Positions 1 to 5,569 of a stretch of 6,047 nt of DNA are shown one piece after another. The DNA is from OMOG01 sp041485845 (GTDB taxonomy: Bacteria; Acidobacteriota; Terriglobia; Bryobacterales; Bryobacteraceae). Numbering within the stretch: the first letter of the stretch is position 1; each line of letters opens with the position of its first letter. The notes beneath the pieces are model-generated. The model was not told the origin of the DNA. It did no database searches and saw nothing but the letters and a program-made list of their open reading frames with translations. The position numbers and the translations under genes are program-made. Location: contig JBGPKH010000561.1 of the NCBI GenBank assembly GCA_041485845.1, positions 1-6,047 of the forward strand. The letters run 5' to 3'.

Positions 1-1262
1 ACGCCGCGGTCGAAGTGCTCGCCGACCGCGCCCTGGCCGAAGCGGAACGCGCACCCGACGGACCCTTGCGCGGCGTCCCCTTCAGCATCAAAGACTCCAT
101 CGAGCTGGCGGGCACGGTCTCGACCGCCGGCACTCTGGGCCGCCGCAACGCCGCGCCATCCGCCGAAGACGCCACCCTGGTCGCCCGCCTGCGCGCCGCC
201 GGCGCCATTCCCATCGCGCACACCAATGTGCCCGACCTGCTGTTCGCCTTCGAAAGCGACAACCTGATCTACGGCGCCACCAACAATCCTTACGATGCGA
301 CGCGCACATCAGGCGGGAGCAGCGGCGGAGAAGCCGCACTGATCGCCAGTTGCGGTTCGCCGCTTGGCCTGGGCAGCGACGCCGCCGGCAGCGTGCGTGT
401 ACCCGCCGCCTTCTGCGGAATCGCGGGCATCAAGCCCACTTCAGGGCGCCTCCCGCGGACCGGCCATTTCCCGCCCGCCGGGGGCTGGATCGAAGCGCTG
501 TGGCAGATCGGGCCGATGTCCCGTTACGTGGAGGATCTCGCGACTGTTATGCCGCTGCTCGTCGGTTCCGATGGCCGCGATCCCACCGCCGTCGGCATGC
601 CGTTCTACGACCCGCGTGCCGTAAGCCTTCGCGAATTGCGCGTGGCTTTCTACACTGGCAACGGAATCGCCGCGGCCGATACCGAAGTGGCCCAGACCGT
701 GCGCGCCGCCGCCCACGCACTGTCGGACGATGTCGCACAAGTGGACGAGGCTCGTCCCGCCTGCCTCGAGAACGCCTACGACCTCGAGATGAAACTCCTC
801 GGCGCCGGCGGCGGCGACGGCCTGTGGCAATACCTCGACACGCTCGGTTCCCAGACAGTGCACCCCCTGCTCCGCGGCTGGCTGGAAAAGCTGGAACGCT
901 ACCGCACCACCGTGTTGGGCCTGCAGAAATATTGGGACGAGTGGGACCGGTACCGCGCCGAAATGCTCGCATTCCTCCGCAACTACGACGTGATCCTTTG
1001 CCCGGCCTACACACACGCCGCCCTTCCCCATGGCACTTCCACGCAGGAAGAAAACTTCCGCGGCTTCAGCCACACCATGGCCTACAACGTCGCCGGATGG
1101 CCGGCCGCGGTCGTCCGCTGCGGCGAATCCGCGACAGGATTACCCTTTGCCGTTCAAGTCGTCGCGCCCCCCTGGCGCGAAGACATAGCACTGGCGGTGG
1201 CCGCCTGGCTGGAGCAGGCCTTCGGCGGGTGGAAGGCGCCGGCTTTACTCAGTGCTTCCTGA
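1..1262 (+). CDS. Amidase signature (AS) family hydrolase, FAAH-like, 5' partial
   Basis: This is a serine amidohydrolase that would cleave an amide bond with a Ser-cisSer-Lys triad; the substrate cannot be told from sequence. The frame is open to the left edge (first full codon at base 3), so the true start and some N-terminal residues are missing. Numbering from the GTG at 15, the catalytic Lys is K26 (PFSIKDS), the cis-Ser is S102 in GGSSGGE, and the nucleophile is S126 in GSDAAGSVRVPA. The S102-S126 spacing of 24 equals that of mammalian FAAH (S217/S241), and the following AFCGIAGIKPTSGRLP also resembles FAAH-type enzymes more than GatA. The nucleophile loop has AAGS where TGGS is commoner. 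The C-terminal WPAAVVRCG and LPFAVQVVAPPWRED segments are typical of the family, and the C-terminus is complete. There is no sign of gatB/gatC next to it, so a role in Gln-tRNA synthesis is unlikely. No signal peptide can be judged. Confidence 0.93.
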   Translation, partial: AAVEVLADRALAEAERAPDGPLRGVPFSIKDSIELAGTVSTAGTLGRRNAAPSAEDATLVARLRAAGAIPIAHTNVPDLLFAFESDNLIYGATNNPYDATRTSGGSSGGEAALIASCGSPLGLGSDAAGSVRVPAAFCGIAGIKPTSGRLPRTGHFPPAGGWIEALWQIGPMSRYVEDLATVMPLLVGSDGRDPTAVGMPFYDPRAVSLRELRVAFYTGNGIAAADTEVAQTVRAAAHALSDDVAQVDEARPACLENAYDLEMKLLGAGGGDGLWQYLDTLGSQTVHPLLRGWLEKLERYRTTVLGLQKYWDEWDRYRAEMLAFLRNYDVILCPAYTHAALPHGTSTQEENFRGFSHTMAYNVAGWPAAVVRCGESATGLPFAVQVVAPPWREDIALAVAAWLEQAFGGWKAPALLSAS

Positions 1263-1315
1263 ATATGCACATTTGTGCGTCTGGAGTCTGGCAATTCTTG
1301 TCGAGTCAGCGGTGG

Positions 1316-1343
1316 GACAGACGATCGGTTTTTGTCGTCTGTC
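1316..1343. repeat. Inverted repeat (9-bp perfect stem) downstream of the amidase
   Basis: GACAGACGA at 1316-1324 is matched by its reverse complement TCGTCTGTC at 1335-1343, with a 10-base loop that contains TTTTT. It lies 54 bp after the amidase stop and 29 bp before the antitoxin-like ATG. There is no T-run after the stem on either strand, so it is not a classical intrinsic terminator. It could be an operator or an mRNA 3' hairpin. A second short dyad (ATGCACA and TGTGCGT with a 2-base gap) lies at 1265-1280. Confidence 0.4.
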
Positions 1344-1371
1344 ACCCGCCGGCTTTCAGCCAATCGTCCAG

Positions 1372-1625
1372 ATGCCGCCCGGCAAAACCCGGATCACGAT
1401 CCGAATCGACAACGACCGCGCTTCGCTTTGGAAAAATCGTATTCTTTCTTCATTGGTTTTCCTGACCTGCTGGAGTGGTTCCGTCAGCAGGCTCACGCTG
1501 CGGGCGGAGGGAGTTATCAGGCCCTCATCAATGACGCTCTCGCGAAGCACGTCGCGGCCACACGGGAACCGCTCGAGAGCACGCTCCGCCGGGTCATCCG
1601 TGAAGAGTTGCGAAGAACAGGCTGA
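1372..1625 (+). pseudogene. BrnA/CopG-like ribbon-helix-helix antitoxin remnant, frameshifted by a ~50-bp insertion
   Basis: Two parts of one small DNA-binding antitoxin-like protein lie in different frames. The first, from ATG 1372, reads MPPGKTRITIRIDND (frame 1, to about 1416); the TRITIRID strand is typical of BrnA/CopG-type ribbon-helix-helix proteins. The second, from about 1464, reads DLLEWFRQQ, then GGGSYQALINDAL and EPLESTLRRVIREEL (frame 3), ending at TGA 1623-1625. Together they would make a normal antitoxin of about 70 residues. Between them lie 47-50 bases (1414/1417-1463), AT-rich against the GC-rich surroundings and not a multiple of three, so neither frame gives an intact product. 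There is a GAC at each junction. The 1372 start has no clear ribosome-binding site. No BrnT-like toxin is seen upstream or downstream. The family assignment comes from remembered motifs. A real alternative is a frame-3 protein with an unrelated N-terminus starting at 1275. Confidence 0.6.
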
Positions 1626-1629
1626 GCCC

Positions 1630-2871
1630 TCAACTCCGCGCGAACTGCGACTGCGACGGCGCCTTGTACACGACCTTCAACTGCGCCGTCTCCAGCCGCG
1701 CATGATCCTGCACCTTCGACGTCAGACAGCTCTCCAGCACGCCGCTCACCAGCAGGGTGCGATCCACGGGATACGGCGCAACTCCGCTTTCGAACATCTG
1801 CTCGGCCTTGTGCATGAGGCACGCCGAATACGTCACGTTTGGCTCGGGCGTCAGTAGGAACTGCGTCGACCACACCTGCGGCATCCCCTTCAGGCGCGCC
1901 GCGAAATTGAAATCGCGAATCGCGCCGTCCAACATCAGCATCGTGGCCTTCAAGCCGTCGCGGTATTCGATGAAATACGCCGCCGGATTCTTCGCGATCT
2001 TGCGCAATTCGCCCGACGCCACCAGGTCCTGCGTGCGTCCGTCCGTAAAGGTCAGACCCATGGGAGTGTCGCTGCGCGAAAGCGCGGCGGTCAGCAACTC
2101 CTTCGAATATCGCCCGTCGTCGCCCGCCTTCCACACGGCATCGCCTTGCAGCATCTGGACGGCCTTCACGCCGGTCTCCCCGCCCTTGCGGCGCTCCACC
2201 ATGCATTGCAGGCCTTCGAGCGCGTGAAAGTCCATGGCGTCCGATCCGCCTTCGCCCACCATCAGCGCGTCCTCGATCTCGCATCCCAGCGGCAGGTCGA
2301 TCGACGGCAGCCGCCACGTCACCGGAATCGACGACCCGGCCAGCATGGGGAACTTCAGCCGCCGTGAAGCATCCACCATCGCCTTGGCCTTCTCGAAGCT
2401 GTACGAAAGGTGCTTGTCGTTGTACACCGGCGCCGCGCGCCCGTCCTGCTCGAACACTTTCACGCACTGGTCGAAAAACTCGTACCGCGGATACAGCACC
2501 TGTCCCTTTTCGTTGCGCGGATAGTTGCCGTGCTCTCCGATGATCAGCACCGCGTCCACCGCGAGCTCCTTGCCGCCGCAGCGCAGCGTTTCCGCAATCG
2601 TGGGATAGACCTGAAATCCGAACTCGCGCGCCCGCGCGCCGCTCAAATCGCCCTCCGGCTTCTGGTCCACATAGAGCGAAACCACCTTCAGGTCGGGCAC
2701 GTGCCACGCGCCTTCGTGCGGGTAGCCCACCAGAAAGCGATCGCCCATATGCTGCGCGTGCGACAGATAGCGGTAGATGGTCGTGACGATCGCGATCCGC
2801 TTCGGCCGCGCCTGTGGGGCCGCAACAGCGGCAACGGCAGTCGTTTGCAGAAAAGTCCGCCGGGTAAGCAT
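1630..2871 (-). CDS. Tat-exported conserved protein, divergent Gfo/Idh/MocA-like family (paralogue B, 413 aa)
   Basis: Specific function unknown. Start ATG 2871 is chosen because GGAGG lies 8 nt upstream (2880-2884) and the product begins with a twin-arginine signal (TRRTFLQ, residues 3-9) and an Ala-rich stretch ending near APQA, so export by Tat is expected. The mature part starts with a beta-alpha motif, IAIVTT (26-31) and SHAQH (37-41), then VVSLYVDQ (63-70), PTIAETL (90-96) with VDAVLIIGEHGNYPRNE (105-121), VYNDKHLS (149-156), MLAGSSIPVTWR (176-187), DFHALEG (214-220) and LQCMVERRKGGETGVK. The order resembles the Rossmann half of Gfo/Idh/MocA proteins, with NDKHLS where the catalytic EKP motif would be, but there is no clear GxGxxG; this fold call is inference. 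It follows paralogue A by 2 bp and shares most of its motifs. Its stop is 4 bp from that of the convergent antitoxin remnant. Confidence 0.88.
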   Translation of the reverse strand: MLTRRTFLQTTAVAAVAAPQARPKRIAIVTTIYRYLSHAQHMGDRFLVGYPHEGAWHVPDLKVVSLYVDQKPEGDLSGARAREFGFQVYPTIAETLRCGGKELAVDAVLIIGEHGNYPRNEKGQVLYPRYEFFDQCVKVFEQDGRAAPVYNDKHLSYSFEKAKAMVDASRRLKFPMLAGSSIPVTWRLPSIDLPLGCEIEDALMVGEGGSDAMDFHALEGLQCMVERRKGGETGVKAVQMLQGDAVWKAGDDGRYSKELLTAALSRSDTPMGLTFTDGRTQDLVASGELRKIAKNPAAYFIEYRDGLKATMLMLDGAIRDFNFAARLKGMPQVWSTQFLLTPEPNVTYSACLMHKAEQMFESGVAPYPVDRTLLVSGVLESCLTSKVQDHARLETAQLKVVYKAPSQSQFARS

Positions 2872-2873
2872 CG

Positions 2874-4079
2874 TTACGTCCTCCAGAATGTCGATTCCTT
2901 GGTCGCCTGGTAACGAATCGCCAGGTGCGGTGTTTCGAATTTCGTCTGCCCGCGGAACAGGCTCTCCACGCCGGCGGCCGTCAAACCCGTGGTCAGCAGC
3001 GTCCGCTCCACCGGATACGTCGGCTTGCCGGTCAGGAACATCCTCTCGAAGTTGTAGTTCAGCGGGCTGAAGAAGTTGGCGAGCGTCGTCCGCCCGTCGG
3101 GCATCGGCAGATACATCTGCGTCGACCACGGCTGCCGCGATCCGTCCACGTACGCCGCGAAGTTGAAATCCCTCACCAGGCCATTCAGCAGCAGCACGGT
3201 GCCCTTCAGCCCGTCCGTATGTTCGTACCGGTAGGCCACCGGATCGCGCACCAGCCGCCGCATGTCATCGGCGCCAGGCATGATGTGGTTGAACCCCGCG
3301 CGCGCCGGCGTGAGCGTGTGGCTCCGGCAAAGCGCGGCCTCCATCAGCGGCTTGGGCCACACGCCATCGCGCATGGCGTCCCAGAACTTGTCGCCGCGAT
3401 ACGCCTGTATCCACTTCACTCCGGTCTCGCCGCCGCGCCGCCGCTCCACCATGCACTGCACCGTCTCCAGCCCGTGGAAATCGTAGCTGTCCACGCCGCC
3501 GTAGCACAGGCACAACGCCTCGCTGATCCGCGCGCCGAGCGGCATTTCCACCGAGGGCGTCCGCCACGTCACCGGCAGGCTCGACCCGGCCATGAACGCA
3601 AACCCCATCTCCCGCGAGGTGTCGTACATCTTCCGCGCCCACTCCCAGTTCCACGAAAGATGCTTGTCGTTGAACACCGGCGCCGACTTGCCGCTGTCGC
3701 GAAACACCTTCACGATCTGTTCGAAGAATTCGTAGCGCGGATACTTCGTCTGTCCCTTTTCGTTCCGCGGGTAATTGCCGTGCTCGCCGACCAGCACCAC
3801 GCCATCCACGGCGAGCTTGCTTCCACCGAGGGTCAGCGCCTCGGCGATGGTCGGACACATCTTCAACTCCGGGTGGCGCGCCGCGCGTTCGCGGCTGAGA
3901 TCGCCGTTGCGTCCCTGCACCTGGTCTACGTAGAGCGACACCAGGTCCATCTCCGGACGGTGGTGGACGCCGCTCCAGCCATACCCATCGAGGAAGCGAT
4001 CGATGATATGCTGCGCGTGCGAATACTTAAAATAAGTAGTGACAATGCCTGCAAGCTTTGGACGTGCTGAGTTGGCCAT
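2874..4079 (-). CDS. Conserved protein, divergent Gfo/Idh/MocA-like family (paralogue A, 401 aa, no signal peptide)
   Basis: Function unknown. It is the first gene of a two-gene minus-strand operon and a full-length paralogue of the next gene. Shared blocks run throughout: SHAQH (20-24), DLVSLYVDQ (45-53), PTIAEAL (76-82), VLVGEHGNYPRNEKGQ (95-110), YPRYEFF (113-119), PVFNDKHLSW (134-143), FMAGSSLPVTWR (162-173), YDFHGLE (199-205), QCMVERRRGGETGVK (208-222), RDFNFAA and YPVERTLL. The blocks fit a Rossmann-type domain with DKH at the place of the Gfo/Idh EKP motif (inference). Unlike paralogue B it has no Tat or Sec signal: MANSARPKLAGIVTT starts almost at the first strand, so it should be cytoplasmic. 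ATG 4079 is the only possible start, because the next in-frame codon triplets upstream run into a stop at 4101-4103. That ATG overlaps the ATG of the divergent M19 gene. Codons 4-19 use mostly A/T third bases, unlike the rest of the gene. Confidence 0.88.
   Translation of the reverse strand: MANSARPKLAGIVTTYFKYSHAQHIIDRFLDGYGWSGVHHRPEMDLVSLYVDQVQGRNGDLSRERAARHPELKMCPTIAEALTLGGSKLAVDGVVLVGEHGNYPRNEKGQTKYPRYEFFEQIVKVFRDSGKSAPVFNDKHLSWNWEWARKMYDTSREMGFAFMAGSSLPVTWRTPSVEMPLGARISEALCLCYGGVDSYDFHGLETVQCMVERRRGGETGVKWIQAYRGDKFWDAMRDGVWPKPLMEAALCRSHTLTPARAGFNHIMPGADDMRRLVRDPVAYRYEHTDGLKGTVLLLNGLVRDFNFAAYVDGSRQPWSTQMYLPMPDGRTTLANFFSPLNYNFERMFLTGKPTYPVERTLLTTGLTAAGVESLFRGQTKFETPHLAIRYQATKESTFWRT
2880..2884 (-). 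promoter_or_regulatory. Ribosome-binding site of paralogue B, inside the end of paralogue A
   Basis: The minus strand reads GGAGG followed by 8 nt and ATG at 2871. The site lies within the last codons of the upstream gene, whose TAA is at 2876-2874. Ribosomes ending on paralogue A would stop on top of the start site, so translational coupling is likely. The site also fixes the start of paralogue B at 2871, which brings the Tat motif to the N-terminus, rather than any longer in-frame reading upstream. Confidence 0.75.
4028..4033 (+). promoter_or_regulatory. Candidate -10 box for the M19 gene, inside paralogue A
   Basis: TAAAAT (5 of 6 to TATAAT) lies in an AT-rich island, about 4022-4047, in otherwise GC-rich coding DNA. 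It is about 45 bp before the M19 ATG at 4078, giving a leader of roughly 38 nt. No good TTGACA-like -35 is seen 16-18 bp upstream, so the call is tentative. The box lies within codons 16-18 of the minus-strand gene. Confidence 0.35.
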
Positions 4080-5313
4080 GAAACGATACCTGCGTACCGA
4101 TTATAGGACAGCGACATGCCTGTTGGCGCTGTTCGCCGCTGGCGCCTGCCAGTCGGGAGCCCAAACTCCCCCGATCTCCGAACGCGCCCGCGTCCTCCAC
4201 GCGCGATCCCTGGTCTTCGACGGTCACATCCACGCCGTCGACCGCGAGTTTTATCACGGAGGCGACATCGGGCAACGCAAGCCCGACGGTCAGTTCGACC
4301 TTCCGCGCGCCAAAGAGGGCGGCCTGGGCGCGCTGTTCTTTTCCATCTTTGTCACCGAGGACTACTACCCCGCGCGATACGAAACCCGGCAAGCTCTGCG
4401 CATGCTCGACACGGCCATAAGCCAGATCGAGCGCAACAGCCAGACCATCGAAATCGCCCGCTCCGCATCCGACATCGAGCGCATTCGCAAGAGCGGCAAG
4501 ATCGCCGCCGTGCTCGATATCGAAGGCAGCTTCGACCTCGATGGCGACCCCGCCGTCATTAGGGAGATGTACCGCCTCGGTCTGCGCTCCGTGCAACTCT
4601 CCGCGCACAACTGGACCAGCAATTATGCGGACTCCTGCTGCTCCGAGGCCAAGTGGAAAGGCCTCAACGACCGCGGCCGCGAGGTCATCCGCGAGATGAA
4701 TCGCCTGGGTATGCTCATCAACGTGTCGCACGCCTCCGACGACGCAATCTCACAGGCCATCGACCTCAGCACCGACCCCGTCGTCGCCACCCACCACGGC
4801 CTCCGCGCCATCAACGACATCCCCCGCAACATGCCGGACTCGCTCTTGAAGAAGCTCGCAGCCAAGGGCGGCCTCATCGGCTTCCAGATCGGCAACGAGT
4901 TTCACAACCGCAAGGCGTTCGACTGGCGTACCCAACATTCCGCGGGAAAGCCGTTCTGGGACATCAGCGCGATTCTGGAACGGGGCACGAAGCTCGACAT
5001 CTATGCGCTCGACAAAATCGTCGCGCCGCAATTTCCCATGCTGCCCGCGGAAATTCCGCAGGAGATCCGCCTCACCGTCGACGAGTGGGTGGGAGTGATC
5101 GATCGCGCCATCCAACTCGCCGGCGAGGACCACGTCTCGCTGGGCAGCGATTTTGATGGCGGCCCGCCGCCGCCACGAGGTTTGCGCGACGTCCGCGATC
5201 TGCCGCTGATCACCGATGCCATGCTGCGCCGCGGCTACTCCGGCGATCGCATCCAGAAATTTCTCGGCGGCAACCTGCTGCGCGTGTTTCGCCGGATCAC
5301 GGAAAAGCGTTAA
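4078..5313 (+). CDS. Secreted M19 family (membrane/renal dipeptidase-like) metallopeptidase
   Basis: M19 enzymes are zinc TIM-barrel hydrolases that split dipeptides, in some members with D-residues or related amides. From ATG 4078 (411 aa), residues 1-30 form a signal peptide: K/R-rich start, hydrophobic TCLLALFAAGAC, then QSGAQ; C24 could be a weak lipobox Cys, otherwise Sec cleavage follows. Metal ligands can be placed: DGHIHA (H50, H52), DIEGS (E149), NVSHASD (H218), ATHHG (H239) and GSDFDGG (D358). Other family marks are LSAHNW (174-179), GLNDRGREVIREMNRLGM (195-212), PRNMPDSLL (249-257) and the end GNLLRVFRRI. The first motif is HxH where M19 normally has HxD, which leaves the exact activity open. 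In-frame GTG 4039 and ATG 4045 exist upstream but would bury the signal peptide, so 4078 is preferred although no strong ribosome-binding site is seen. It diverges from the paralogue operon. Confidence 0.93.
   Translation: MKRYLRTDYRTATCLLALFAAGACQSGAQTPPISERARVLHARSLVFDGHIHAVDREFYHGGDIGQRKPDGQFDLPRAKEGGLGALFFSIFVTEDYYPARYETRQALRMLDTAISQIERNSQTIEIARSASDIERIRKSGKIAAVLDIEGSFDLDGDPAVIREMYRLGLRSVQLSAHNWTSNYADSCCSEAKWKGLNDRGREVIREMNRLGMLINVSHASDDAISQAIDLSTDPVVATHHGLRAINDIPRNMPDSLLKKLAAKGGLIGFQIGNEFHNRKAFDWRTQHSAGKPFWDISAILERGTKLDIYALDKIVAPQFPMLPAEIPQEIRLTVDEWVGVIDRAIQLAGEDHVSLGSDFDGGPPPPRGLRDVRDLPLITDAMLRRGYSGDRIQKFLGGNLLRVFRRITEKR
4100..4105 (-). promoter_or_regulatory. Candidate -10 box for the paralogue operon, inside the M19 signal-peptide region
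   Basis: The minus strand reads a perfect TATAAT at 4105-4100, about 20 bp before the ATG at 4079, which would give a short leader of about 14 nt. A weak AGG (about 4091-4089) with 9-10 nt spacing is the only ribosome-binding candidate. The -35 region at the right distance does not resemble TTGACA. In the M19 gene these bases encode part of the D8-Y9-R10 stretch ahead of the hydrophobic core. Confidence 0.45.
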
Positions 5314-5368
5314 AGCGTACTGCCCCTATTCGAAAAGCCGCTTGCTGAGCATCCGTGAAGAATTATTA

Positions 5369-5450
5369 GCCGCCGATGAACGCATAACGCAGATAAACGC
5401 AGATAAGAAAACACACGTGTGTTCGGCGTTCATCCGTGTTCATCGGCGGC
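5369..5450. repeat. 82-bp palindromic intergenic repeat element, possible bidirectional terminator
   Basis: The arms GCCGCCGATGAAC (5369-5381) and GTTCATCGGCGGC (5438-5450) are perfect 13-bp inverted repeats. Inside lies a 14-bp perfect palindrome, AACACACGTGTGTT (5410-5423), and on the left a tandem 10-bp repeat, ACGCAGATAA, at 5387-5396 and 5397-5406. The right half has diverged copies of the same unit in reverse (TTCATCCGTG). On the plus strand the right arm is followed by a T-rich tract (5453-5467), and on the minus strand the left arm is followed by TAATAATTCTT, so the hairpin could end transcription from both convergent genes. Similar ATGAACGC/GATAAACGC palindromes are, from memory, dispersed repeats in many environmental bacterial genomes. 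Confidence 0.7.
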
Positions 5451-5491
5451 CCTATTTTGGTTTTCTTCACAGCTTCTGATCTGACGCGCGC

Positions 5492-5507
5492 GGCTCCGTT
5501 CGGAGCC
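5492..5507. repeat. Short GC hairpin between convergent genes
   Basis: GGCTCC (5492-5497) pairs with GGAGCC (5502-5507) around a GTTC loop. A perfect 10-bp palindrome, TTCCCGGGAA, follows at 5535-5544, and CTCGC/GCGAG at 5548-5552/5561-5565. No T-run follows on either strand, so terminator function for the minus-strand gene ending at 5570 is only possible, not shown. Apart from these dyads and the 82-bp element, the region 5314-5569 shows nothing recognisable as a gene. Confidence 0.35.
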
Positions 5508-5569
5508 ATGATCGTGAGGGAGTGGCCTTGGCGATTCCCGGGAAACTCTCGCGTTCGGCGGCGAGTAAG

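Noticed and set aside
547..1014. Arg-rich minus-strand open frames under the amidase
   Set aside because: Low-complexity antisense frames opposite a well-supported enzyme.
1252..1857. Plus-strand open frame of 201 codons spanning the antitoxin start
   Set aside because: Only its 1372-1416 part carries family motifs (TRITIRID). The rest is out of frame with the antitoxin core and antisense to paralogue B.
2872..3129. N-terminal extension of paralogue B upstream of 2871
   Set aside because: It would overlap paralogue A in another frame and bury the Tat motif; the ATG at 2871 has a strong GGAGG at proper spacing.
2925..4070. Long plus-strand open frame (381 codons) opposite paralogue A
   Set aside because: It is Arg/His/Pro-rich with no recognisable motifs and runs antisense to a clearly conserved gene; GC-rich DNA makes such shadow frames.
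4039..4077. Earlier start codons (GTG 4039, ATG 4045) for the M19 gene
   Set aside because: They would put 11-13 extra residues, including acidic ones, ahead of a good signal peptide and have no ribosome-binding site; not excluded completely.
5387..5406. Possible CRISPR or microsatellite from tandem ACGCAGATAA units
   Set aside because: Only two adjacent perfect copies with no spacers; they fit as part of the palindromic repeat element.
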